A program made the position numbers and the translations under genes. 5,833 nucleotides of DNA, from contig CABQCC010000093.1 in assembly GCA_902462495.1 (NCBI GenBank), positions 1 to 5,833 of the forward strand, in the 5' to 3' direction. This DNA is from an uncultured Eubacterium sp. (GTDB lineage: Bacteria; Bacillota; Clostridia; Oscillospirales; Acutalibacteraceae). Positions within the stretch are counted from its first letter, which is position 1, and each line of letters starts with the position of its first letter. Shown piece by piece: positions 1-5,329 of this stretch. Under the pieces are notes generated by a model. The model had not been told where the DNA came from. It did not search any database and saw only the letters and a list, made by a program, of their open reading frames with translations.

Positions 1-100
1 CAAGACGCATAATAGCACCTTGCCCATACTGCTTTTCAATTTGCTTTAATGCAGATTCAAGGGCAGTTTTTTTATCATTTGCTTTTTTATCTACAGCCAT
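1..100 (-). CDS. recA: RecA recombinase, N-terminal fragment (runs off the left edge)
   Basis: Only the first 33 codons are inside the window. The translation begins MAVDKKANDKK and continues ALKQIEKQYGQGAIMRL, which matches the conserved N-terminal helix and following strand of bacterial RecA (ALxQIEKQFGKGSIMRL in the family). RecA coats single-stranded DNA, catalyses ATP-dependent strand exchange, and triggers LexA self-cleavage in the SOS response. The Walker motifs and DNA-binding loops lie outside the window. The ATG at 100 is supported by a GGAGGAA ribosome-binding site at 107-113, six bases upstream. The gene is divergent from rpmB and has a sigma-A-like promoter at 141-169. No GAAC-N4-GTTC LexA box of the Firmicutes type is visible upstream. 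The identification rests on a short but highly characteristic stretch. Confidence 0.93.
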   Translation of the reverse strand, partial: MAVDKKANDKKTALESALKQIEKQYGQGAIMRL

Positions 101-140
101 TGATTATTCCTCCAAAATATATTTTGAATTTAACAGATAT

Positions 141-169
141 ATTATACTATATATGGTATATAAAATCAA
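141..169 (-). promoter_or_regulatory. recA promoter (TTGATT-17-TATAAT)
   Basis: On the minus strand a -35 element TTGATT (164-169) and a perfect -10 element TATAAT (141-146) are separated by exactly 17 bases. This predicts transcription starting near 134 and a leader of about 35 bases before the recA ATG. The spacer contains one arm (152-161) of an inverted repeat, so a protein bound there would overlap the polymerase site. This is read from sequence only. Confidence 0.7.
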
Positions 170-198
170 GAAAATATAGTACAAATATACCATAAATA
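148..198. repeat. Inverted repeat pair ATATACCATA in the recA-rpmB promoter region
   Basis: TATGGTATAT at 152-161 and ATATACCATA at 185-194 are perfect inverted copies. The match extends to 13 of 14 bases if 148-161 is compared with 185-198. The arm centres are 33 bases apart, roughly three helical turns, so proteins bound to both would face the same side. One arm is inside the recA -35/-10 spacer; the other lies between the two divergent promoters. It could be a paired operator, but the region is very AT-rich and chance similarity is possible. The 23-base spacer makes an RNA hairpin a less natural reading. Confidence 0.4.
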
Positions 199-228
199 TC
201 ACTATTAAAAAAATTATTGAAAAAATGC

Positions 229-257
229 TTGCAATTTATGTAACTTTCTGTTATTAT
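229..257 (+). promoter_or_regulatory. rpmB promoter (TTGCAA-17-TATTAT, extended -10)
   Basis: A -35 element TTGCAA (229-234) and a -10 element TATTAT (252-257) are spaced by 17 bases, with a TGn extension at 249-251 immediately before the -10. Transcription would begin near 264, giving a leader of about 30 bases that contains the strong AAGGAGGT ribosome-binding site at 277-284. The leader looks too short for a structured ribosomal-protein autoregulatory element. Confidence 0.65.
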
Positions 258-292
258 ATTTCCGTTGTAAATTATTAAGGAGGTGTTCGCAA

Positions 293-478
293 ATGGCTAA
301 ATGTGAATACTGTGGTAAGGAAATGTCCTTCGGTATCAAGGTATCCCACTCACACAGAAGATCAAACAGAACATGGAAACCAAACATTAAGAGAGTTAAG
401 GCTATCGTAAACGGATCTCCAAAGAGAGTTTATGTTTGCACAAGATGCCTTCGTTCAGGTAAGGTTGAAAGAGCGTAA
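293..478 (+). CDS. rpmB: 50S ribosomal protein L28 (zinc-binding form)
   Basis: This 61-residue basic protein has the length and sequence of bacterial L28, a late-assembling component of the large ribosomal subunit. It begins MAKCEYCGKEMSFG and carries the typical central segment with HSHRRSNRTWKPN at residues 19-31. Two CxxC pairs (C4/C7 and C49/C52) form the zinc ribbon of the C+ type of L28; zinc-free paralogues lack these cysteines. The ATG is preceded by AAGGAGGT at 277-284 with eight bases between. The gene has its own promoter, stands alone, is divergent from recA, and ends at a hairpin terminator 17 bases after the stop codon. Identity is very secure; zinc binding is inferred from the four cysteines. 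Confidence 0.97.
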   Translation: MAKCEYCGKEMSFGIKVSHSHRRSNRTWKPNIKRVKAIVNGSPKRVYVCTRCLRSGKVERA

Positions 479-495
479 GAGATACGCAAAAGATA

Positions 496-526
496 AAGCT
501 GTTCATTGCGAACAGCTTATTTTTTT
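496..526 (+). terminator. rpmB intrinsic terminator
   Basis: AAGCTGTTC (496-504) pairs perfectly with GAACAGCTT (510-518) around a five-base loop, ATTGC, and is followed by A and a run of seven T (520-526). This is a textbook Rho-independent terminator for rpmB. Confidence 0.9.
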
Positions 527-540
527 GTTTTATAAAATAG

Positions 541-574
541 TAAAAATATAAAGAGTAGGACTCGCCTACTCTTT
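541..574 (-). terminator. plsY operon terminator, probably bidirectional
   Basis: AAAGAGTAGG (550-559) pairs perfectly with CCTACTCTTT (565-574) around the loop ACTCG. Read on the minus strand, the hairpin is followed by ATATTTTTA, a moderate T-tract ending the yceD-rpmF-der-plsY transcript. Read on the plus strand it is followed by a T-rich stretch (about 575-587), so it could also catch readthrough from rpmB. The plsY stop codon (566-568) is part of the stem, so the last ribosome would cover the hairpin. Confidence 0.8.
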
Positions 575-1222
575 CTTTTTCTTTTTTGAACCGATTTTGT
601 TCTCTGTATGATTAATAAGTCTTTTTACATTTTCTCTGTGTGCCACAACCACTATAACCGTAAACACAAGAGCAATGAGCACAAGAATAATATCTTTGTA
701 AAAAATTCCGATAAACACAGGATAGAAAATCGCCATCAAGATTGAGCCGAGGCTGACATATTTTGTTATCAATATAGTCAAAGCGAAAATCGCAAGCAAT
801 ATGAGAGCAATTCGCCAATCAATCGCAATAACCATTCCGCCGCTTGTCGCAACGCCCTTGCCGCCCTTAAATTTGAAATAGCAAGGAAAGATATGTCCAA
901 GCACAGCAAACAAGCCTGCAAAGGATTTCAGAACCACCTGTGGATAATCGGAGGCGCTGTCGAGAGTCATTTTGAGTTCTTCAACAGAAACAATCCTAAA
1001 TGCGAGCCAAATAGCAAGCACAACCTTTAAAATATCGCCTGCTATTGTAAGCAAACCCAAAGTTTTACCGTAGGTGCGCATCATATTTGTTGTGCCCGCA
1101 TTTCCGGAACCCGAATCTCTGACATCTTCGTTTTTCATACCTCTTGAAAGGATAACACCGAAATTAAGACTGCCGAGCAAATACGAAATTACGGCGATAA
1201 TGATAAATTTAAAAGCTATCAC
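566..1222 (-). CDS. plsY: Glycerol-3-phosphate acyltransferase PlsY (acyl-phosphate dependent)
   Basis: PlsY is an integral membrane enzyme that transfers the acyl group of acyl-phosphate, made by PlsX, to glycerol 3-phosphate, giving lysophosphatidate, the first committed step of phospholipid synthesis. The family motifs are all visible: SGSGNAGTTNMMR (37-49), GHIFPCYFKFKGGKGVAT (109-126, glycine-rich phosphate-binding loop), and KYVSLGS (154-160) with HRENVKRL and a glutamate in HTENKIG near the C-terminus. Hydrophobic segments at about 3-23, 55-75, 98-115, 135-152, 157-176 and 178-194 fit a polytopic protein. At 218 residues it is slightly long for the family because of a lysine-rich tail, SKKKKKE. 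The start is GTG at 1220-1222, overlapping the der stop as GTGA, with a weak GAGGG ribosome-binding site, which suggests translational coupling. No plsX lies beside it in this window. Confidence 0.95.
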   Translation of the reverse strand: MIAFKFIIIAVISYLLGSLNFGVILSRGMKNEDVRDSGSGNAGTTNMMRTYGKTLGLLTIAGDILKVVLAIWLAFRIVSVEELKMTLDSASDYPQVVLKSFAGLFAVLGHIFPCYFKFKGGKGVATSGGMVIAIDWRIALILLAIFALTILITKYVSLGSILMAIFYPVFIGIFYKDIILVLIALVFTVIVVVAHRENVKRLINHTENKIGSKKKKKE

Positions 1223-2550
1223 TTTTTACCCTCATTTCTTTCTCTGACGATAAATCTCACAGGAGTTCCGTCAAGACCGAAAATTTCTCTGATTTGATTT
1301 TCCAAATATCTTTGATATGAAAAATGGAAAAGTTCGCTGTTGTTAACAAAGAAAACAAATGTAGGCGGTCTTGTAGACGCCTGAGTCATATAATATATTT
1401 TAAGACGCTTTCCCTTATCGGTAGGCGGTTGAACTCTTGCGGTAGCAATTCCGAGAACTTCATTAAGCTTACCTGTTGAAATACGCATTGAGTTTTGAGA
1501 ATGAACATGAACAATCATTTCATAAAGCTTGTCAATACGGATACCTGTTTTTGCGGAAATGAAAATAAACGGTGCATAGCTCATAAACGAAAAATCAACA
1601 GAAAGCTTTTCTCTAAATTCTTTCATAGTGTTGCCGTCTTTTTCAACAGCATCCCATTTATTAACCGCAATAATGCAAGCCTTACCCTGTTCAATTGCGA
1701 TGCCTGCAACCTTGCTGTCCTGCTCTGTAAAGCCTTCTGTTGCGTCAATCATAATAACACACACATTAGCTCTTTCAACAGCCATTCTGGCACGGATAAT
1801 GCTGTATTTTTCAATGCTGTCATTCACACGACTTTTTCTGCGAAGTCCGGCAGTATCAATAAAATTAAACTTGCCGTATTTGTTCTCAATATAGGTATCG
1901 GTTGTATCTCTTGTTGTGCCGGCAATATTGCTGACAATCGCTCTGTCTGTACCGCTGATACGGTTAATGAGCGAGGATTTTCCGACATTAGGTTTGCCAA
2001 TAACGGCAACATTGATAATTTCCTCGTCCTCAACTTCTTCATCTTCTTGTTCAGGAAAGAACTTGATAACTTCGTCAAGCAAATCGCCTGTGCCGTGACC
2101 GTGAACAGAAGAAACGGCAATAGGGTCGCCCAATCCAAGATTGTAGAATTCATAGAATTCCGGGTCAGGTGCACCGATACTGTCGCACTTATTTACGCAA
2201 AGCACGATAGGTTTGTTGCTCTTTTGAAGCATTGAAGCAACCTCCATATCAGAGGCAACAACACCGCACTTTAAATCCGTAACAAGAATAATTACATCGG
2301 CTGTTTCAATAGCAATCTCTGCCTGTGTACGCATTTGAGAAAGGATTACATCAGTGCTGTACGGCTCGATACCGCCTGTATCAACAAGTAAAAAATTATG
2401 ATTAAGCCATTCGCAATCTCCATAAATTCTATCTCTTGTTACACCCGGAGTATCGTCAACAATAGAAAGTCTTGAGCCTATTAACTTATTAAACAATGTA
2501 GACTTGCCGACATTCGGTCTGCCGACAATCGCCACAACGGGTTTTGCCAT
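1219..2550 (-). CDS. der: Ribosome biogenesis GTPase Der (EngA)
   Basis: Der is the essential tandem-GTPase that assists 50S subunit maturation. Both G domains are complete. Domain 1 has GRPNVGKS (10-17), the switch threonine in PGVTRDR (T38), DTGG (57-60), NKCD (120-123) and SSVHG (147-151). Domain 2 has GKPNVGKS (185-192), GTTRDT (211-216), DTAG (232-235), NKWD (297-300) and SAK (332-334). The C-terminal part, about 350-440, is the KH-like domain, including the segment around TRPPTFVFFVN (393-403). An acidic linker, about 168-178 (QEDEEVEDEEI), joins the G domains. The 443-residue length is normal. The ATG at 2550 has an AAGGAGG site at 2558-2564. der follows rpmF by 59 bases and overlaps plsY by four. 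A 246-codon open frame on the opposite strand (1495-2235) is a coding shadow. Confidence 0.97.
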   Translation of the reverse strand: MAKPVVAIVGRPNVGKSTLFNKLIGSRLSIVDDTPGVTRDRIYGDCEWLNHNFLLVDTGGIEPYSTDVILSQMRTQAEIAIETADVIILVTDLKCGVVASDMEVASMLQKSNKPIVLCVNKCDSIGAPDPEFYEFYNLGLGDPIAVSSVHGHGTGDLLDEVIKFFPEQEDEEVEDEEIINVAVIGKPNVGKSSLINRISGTDRAIVSNIAGTTRDTTDTYIENKYGKFNFIDTAGLRRKSRVNDSIEKYSIIRARMAVERANVCVIMIDATEGFTEQDSKVAGIAIEQGKACIIAVNKWDAVEKDGNTMKEFREKLSVDFSFMSYAPFIFISAKTGIRIDKLYEMIVHVHSQNSMRISTGKLNEVLGIATARVQPPTDKGKRLKIYYMTQASTRPPTFVFFVNNSELFHFSYQRYLENQIREIFGLDGTPVRFIVRERNEGKK

Positions 2551-2561
2551 ATAAAAACCTC

Positions 2562-2596
2562 CTTATAACAAGAAAGGCGACTTAAATAAAGTCGCC
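2562..2596 (-). terminator. Hairpin between rpmF and der, possible attenuator
   Basis: GGCGACTT (2576-2583) pairs perfectly with AAGTCGCC (2589-2596) around a five-base loop. On the minus strand it follows the rpmF stop by 13 bases and leads into TTTCTTGTTAT, an interrupted T-rich stretch that runs straight into the der ribosome-binding site. The imperfect T-tract suggests partial termination or 3'-end protection of the short yceD-rpmF message rather than a full stop. No separate promoter for der is evident, so der and plsY probably depend on readthrough. Confidence 0.55.
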
Positions 2597-2609
2597 AATG
2601 CTCAAATAA

Positions 2610-2789
2610 TTAGTCCTTGTTGATAACTTCTTTGCCGTTGTAATAGCCACAGCTTGCACATACCTTGTGTGGAACTGTGTATTCAGAACACTTTGGGCAC
2701 TTTACAAGTGTTGGAGCTTCTGCCTTCCAAACGCTTGAACGTCTCTTATTCTTTCTTGCTTTACCTGTTCTTCTTGCTGGTACTGCCAT
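2610..2789 (-). CDS. rpmF: 50S ribosomal protein L32
   Basis: This 59-residue protein begins MAVPARRTGKARKNKRRS, the hallmark basic N-terminus of bacterial L32, then has VWKAEAPTLVKCPKCSEYT and ends CASCGYYNGKEVINKD. The cysteine pairs C31/C34 and C44/C47 form the zinc ribbon of the cysteine-containing L32 type. L32 belongs to the large ribosomal subunit near the peptidyl-transferase region. The ATG at 2787-2789 is preceded by AAGGAGG at 2799-2805, and the stop is TAA at 2610-2612. It lies 35 bases after yceD, the classical yceD-rpmF pairing of bacteria, and upstream of der. The reading frame was translated by hand from the minus strand, and family length and motifs agree, so identity is secure despite the small size. 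Confidence 0.97.
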   Translation of the reverse strand: MAVPARRTGKARKNKRRSSVWKAEAPTLVKCPKCSEYTVPHKVCASCGYYNGKEVINKD

Positions 2790-2824
2790 TTTTAATTTCC
2801 TCCTTATTATAAAAACAAGTTAGT

Positions 2825-3328
2825 TTACTCATCAATCAGCAAATCTGCCAAAGCAGCCAACCTTGGGTCAACATCCTTTGCACATTCGCATTTTTCGTAA
2901 TTTAAATTTTTGCCGCATTTTTGACACAATCCCTTGCAATCTTCTTTGCAAAGCATCTTTGCAGGCAAAAACAACTGACATTCCTCATTAACAAGTTCGT
3001 CAAGGTCGAGCACATTGTTTTCAACAACGATATAATCATCGTAATCGTCGTTTTCATTTTCCATTGCGCTGACAATGATTTTGTTAAGAGAAAAATCATA
3101 CTTTCTTTCGATGTCGTCCGCACATCTGTCGCACACACCGAAGAAATCAAAGTTTACATCAAGGTCAAGATACACAACCCCGACTTTTTGATACGCTCTT
3201 CCCTTTACATCAACACCGTTTTTGAGTGGCTTATAGGTGCTATACATAAAATCATCGGCATCCATATGATAATCGATACTGATTTCATCAGCCGATGAGT
3301 TAAGAAGATTTGTAAAATCAAGCTGCAT
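2825..3328 (-). CDS. yceD: YceD/DUF177 family protein, linked to 23S rRNA accumulation
   Basis: DUF177 (YceD) proteins are encoded next to rpmF in many bacteria and have been linked to normal 23S rRNA accumulation; their exact biochemistry is not settled. From the chosen ATG the protein has 167 residues, typical for the family. Visible features are a CxxC pair (C66/C69, in VCDRCADD), an acidic stretch NENDDYDDY at about 91-99, and the diagnostic C-terminal block LCKEDCKGLCQKCGKNLN with cysteines at 127, 131, 135 and 138, followed by CEC (147-149) and the conserved DPRLAALADLL. The cysteines suggest zinc binding. A GTG nine bases upstream (3335-3337) also opens the frame, but it lies within the Shine-Dalgarno sequence, so the ATG at 3326-3328 is preferred. 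It is first in the yceD-rpmF-der-plsY operon, directly behind a consensus promoter. Confidence 0.9.
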   Translation of the reverse strand: MQLDFTNLLNSSADEISIDYHMDADDFMYSTYKPLKNGVDVKGRAYQKVGVVYLDLDVNFDFFGVCDRCADDIERKYDFSLNKIIVSAMENENDDYDDYIVVENNVLDLDELVNEECQLFLPAKMLCKEDCKGLCQKCGKNLNYEKCECAKDVDPRLAALADLLIDE

Positions 3329-3333
3329 ACAGT

Positions 3334-3340
3334 TCACCTC
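3334..3340 (-). promoter_or_regulatory. yceD ribosome-binding site that decides the start
   Basis: The minus strand reads GAGGTGA, seven bases complementary to the 16S 3' end, five bases before the ATG at 3328. The alternative GTG start codon is contained in this motif and has no comparable site of its own upstream, so it is unlikely to be used. Confidence 0.75.
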
Positions 3341-3357
3341 ATGTTTGCACTTTAAGT

Positions 3358-3386
3358 ATTATATATATAAAGAGCTTTTTTGTCAA
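3358..3386 (-). promoter_or_regulatory. Promoter of the yceD-rpmF-der-plsY operon, perfect consensus
   Basis: On the minus strand TTGACA (3381-3386) and TATAAT (3358-3363) are separated by exactly 17 bases, matching the vegetative sigma-A consensus at all 12 positions. Transcription would start near 3351, leaving a leader of about 23 bases before the yceD ATG. No operator or leader structure is apparent, which suggests strong, largely constitutive expression suited to ribosomal proteins. Confidence 0.85.
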
Positions 3387-3397
3387 TAGTAAAATTT

Positions 3398-3429
3398 AAA
3401 AAAATAAGCACACCTGTCGCCAAGTGTGC
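3398..3429 (-). terminator. Terminator of the pgi / P-loop NTPase transcript
   Basis: On the minus strand GCACACTTG pairs with CAGGTGTGC (nine pairs including one wobble; plus-strand arms 3408-3416 and 3421-3429). The loop is GCGA, a GNRA tetraloop, and the stem is followed by TTATTTTTTT. It begins nine bases after the stop of the P-loop gene and lies just upstream of the yceD promoter, insulating that operon. Confidence 0.88.
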
Positions 3430-3437
3430 CATAATTT

Positions 3438-3854
3438 TTACGCTTCTTCGCAATATTCGAAGATTTCTACCGGAAGATCCTCTTTATCACAGCTGATTGT
3501 GAAGTAGAAGTTTACATCCGAAGCCTCACTTAAGCCTGAAAGCATCTCAAAAAACTGAGGGAGCTTTTCGTACTCTCTGCCAACAATCTTGAATGTGGCA
3601 TCAATAAGAATATCTGTAACATCGTAATTGCCTGCACAAATACCTGCAAGGAAACCATAAAAAGCCTTGTGACCGTTGATTCCGTAGGTTTCTGTTTCGA
3701 GCAAACGAGCCTTTGATGAAATATCATATGTAAGCTTTGGTTCTTTTTCGATGCAAACGATATTTCCGTCAGAATTCTCTACACAAGAATTTACCAAATC
3801 AATAAGCTTCTTTGTCTTTCCTGCGCCTTTATTACCGATGATAAGTTTAATCAT
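3438..3854 (-). CDS. Small P-loop NTPase of unknown function
   Basis: I do not recognise a named family for this 138-residue protein. It opens with a clear Walker A motif right at the N-terminus, GNKGAGKT (7-14), after a hydrophobic strand MIKLII. A plausible Walker B strand is ILIDA (82-86, with D85 as the metal ligand). Further hydrophobic strands are NIVCIE (31-36) and VNFYFTIS (114-121), giving the alternating pattern of a minimal nucleotide-binding fold. There is no transmembrane segment or signal peptide, so it should be cytoplasmic. The ATG at 3854 has an AGGAGG site at 3863-3868. It follows pgi by 43 bases with no terminator between, so the two are probably co-transcribed, and it ends at a strong terminator. 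It could be a small kinase or an ATP-dependent regulator; the sequence does not decide. ATP binding is well supported, the role is not. Confidence 0.85.
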   Translation of the reverse strand: MIKLIIGNKGAGKTKKLIDLVNSCVENSDGNIVCIEKEPKLTYDISSKARLLETETYGINGHKAFYGFLAGICAGNYDVTDILIDATFKIVGREYEKLPQFFEMLSGLSEASDVNFYFTISCDKEDLPVEIFEYCEEA

Positions 3855-3897
3855 TATTTATTCCTCCTGTAAGAAATATGATCTTTTTTATATATTA

Positions 3898-5241
3898 TCA
3901 TAAATCTAATTGTTTTTCAAGTTTTTCTTTTTCACTTTCATAGCCCGGTTTGCCAAGCAAAGCAAACATATTCTTTTTGTAGCTTTCAACGCCCGGTTGG
4001 TTGAAAGGATTTACGCCAAGAATGTAGCCTGAAATTGCACAAGCCTTCTCGAAGAAGTAAATAAGATAACCGATTTCTTCTGCTCCGAGTTTGTCAGCTT
4101 CAATGATAAGATTGCCAACTCCGCCCTCTGTGTGAGCAAGCAATGTGCCGAGTCTTGCCTTGTCGTTTACAACGCTCATCTTTTCGCCTGCAAGGAAGTT
4201 AAGACCGTCAATATTACCCTCTTGTTCATCAATAACATAATCATTGAGGCAGTTATTGAATTTAACAACTGTTTCGAACATCTTGTTGGCACCCGATTCT
4301 TGAATATACTGACCAAGTGAATGAAGGTCAGTTGAAAATACGCAAGATACAGGGAACAAGCCCTTGCCGTCCTTACCCTCACTCTCGCCAAAGAGTTGCT
4401 TGAGCCACTCGTTGAACATTGTCATATTAGGCTCGTATGAAACGAAACATTCCATTTTCTTGCCCTTATTATAGAAGCAATTTCTTACTGCGGCATATTT
4501 AAGAGCAGCGTTCTTTTCAAGGTCTGTATCGCAAAGCTCGTTTTGTGCATTTCTTGCGCCAAGCATAAGTTCATCAATATCAATACCTGCAACAGCAATA
4601 GGAAGCAAACCGACTGCTGTCAAAACAGAAAATCTACCGCCTACATCATCAGGAACGACGAATGTTTCGTAGCCTTCCTTATCTGCAAGTTCCTTGAGTG
4701 TGCCCTTGTTGGCATCAGTTGTGCAGAAAATTCTCTTTGCGGCTTCTTCCTTTGAATATCTGCTGTTGATGAGTTCTCTGAAAACTCTGAAAGCAATAGC
4801 AGGTTCGGTTGTTGTTCCGCTCTTTGAAATAACATTTACGCAAACATCCTTGCCGTTACAAAGGCTAACGATTTCGTTAAGGCTTGACGGGCTGATAGAA
4901 TTTCCGATAAAGTAAATCTGAGGAGTATCCTTTGCAAGAAGATTGTAGTTATAAGATTTTACAGCTTCTATTACAGCTCTTGCGCCGAGATAAGAACCGC
5001 CGATACCGATAACAATAAGAACATCTGCATTCTTCTTGATATATTCGGCTGATTTCTTAATTCTGTCGAACTCTTCCTTATCATAATTTGTCGGGAGGTC
5101 AATCCAACCTAAAAAGTCATTGCCCTCGCCTGTCTTTGACATAAGTGTACCCATAGCCTCAACTGCCTTTGGAGCAATTGCTTCAATATCAGCAGGAGAT
5201 ACAATAGATTCACTGTATTTTGAATTAAATTTCAATGACAT
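3898..5241 (-). CDS. pgi: Glucose-6-phosphate isomerase
   Basis: This cytoplasmic enzyme interconverts glucose 6-phosphate and fructose 6-phosphate in glycolysis and gluconeogenesis. At 447 residues it matches the short Gram-positive form. Visible motifs are IGIGGSYLGA (78-87), the sugar-phosphate loop SKSGTTTE (139-146), the first family signature DDVGGRFSVLTAVGL (198-212), the catalytic-base region FGESEGKDGKG (284-294, glutamates 286 and 288), STDLHSLGQY with H307, and the second signature GYILGVNPFNQPGVESYKK (405-423), in which K422 is the expected active-site lysine. No key residue is missing. The ATG at 5241 is preceded by AAGAGGT at 5250-5256. Its own promoter lies at 5284-5312. The P-loop gene follows 43 bases downstream and likely shares its message. 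Confidence 0.97.
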   Translation of the reverse strand: MSLKFNSKYSESIVSPADIEAIAPKAVEAMGTLMSKTGEGNDFLGWIDLPTNYDKEEFDRIKKSAEYIKKNADVLIVIGIGGSYLGARAVIEAVKSYNYNLLAKDTPQIYFIGNSISPSSLNEIVSLCNGKDVCVNVISKSGTTTEPAIAFRVFRELINSRYSKEEAAKRIFCTTDANKGTLKELADKEGYETFVVPDDVGGRFSVLTAVGLLPIAVAGIDIDELMLGARNAQNELCDTDLEKNAALKYAAVRNCFYNKGKKMECFVSYEPNMTMFNEWLKQLFGESEGKDGKGLFPVSCVFSTDLHSLGQYIQESGANKMFETVVKFNNCLNDYVIDEQEGNIDGLNFLAGEKMSVVNDKARLGTLLAHTEGGVGNLIIEADKLGAEEIGYLIYFFEKACAISGYILGVNPFNQPGVESYKKNMFALLGKPGYESEKEKLEKQLDL

Positions 5242-5283
5242 TATATTTTACCTCTTGTGTTAAATTAATAATTTTATAGAGAT

Positions 5284-5312
5284 ACTATACTACATATTGA
5301 AATAAAATGCAA
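5284..5312 (-). promoter_or_regulatory. pgi promoter (TTGCAT-17-TATAGT)
   Basis: On the minus strand TTGCAT (5307-5312) and TATAGT (5284-5289) are separated by 17 bases. Transcription would start near 5277, about 35 bases before the pgi ATG. The T-run at 5313-5319 just upstream may help end the preceding carboxypeptidase message, but no GC-rich stem accompanies it. Confidence 0.7.
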
Positions 5313-5329
5313 TAAAAAAACTGACTTTT

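Noticed and set aside
101..292. A LexA operator or structured leader RNA upstream of recA or rpmB
   Set aside because: No GAAC-N4-GTTC motif and no stable GC-containing stem is present; both leaders appear to be only about 30-35 bases long.
1495..2235. A 246-codon open frame on the plus strand opposite der
   Set aside because: der is intact with every GTPase motif on the minus strand; the opposite frame gives no recognisable domain, has an odd cysteine/asparagine-rich composition and no ribosome-binding site, so it is a coding shadow.
2806..2835. TTGATG-18-TATAAT resembling a promoter for rpmF
   Set aside because: The -10 element would sit one base from the Shine-Dalgarno site, so the predicted transcript would start inside or beyond that site; it is more likely chance AT-richness.
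2921..3298. Open frame of 125 codons opposite yceD
   Set aside because: It lies wholly antisense to a conserved DUF177 gene and shows no family resemblance or translation signal.
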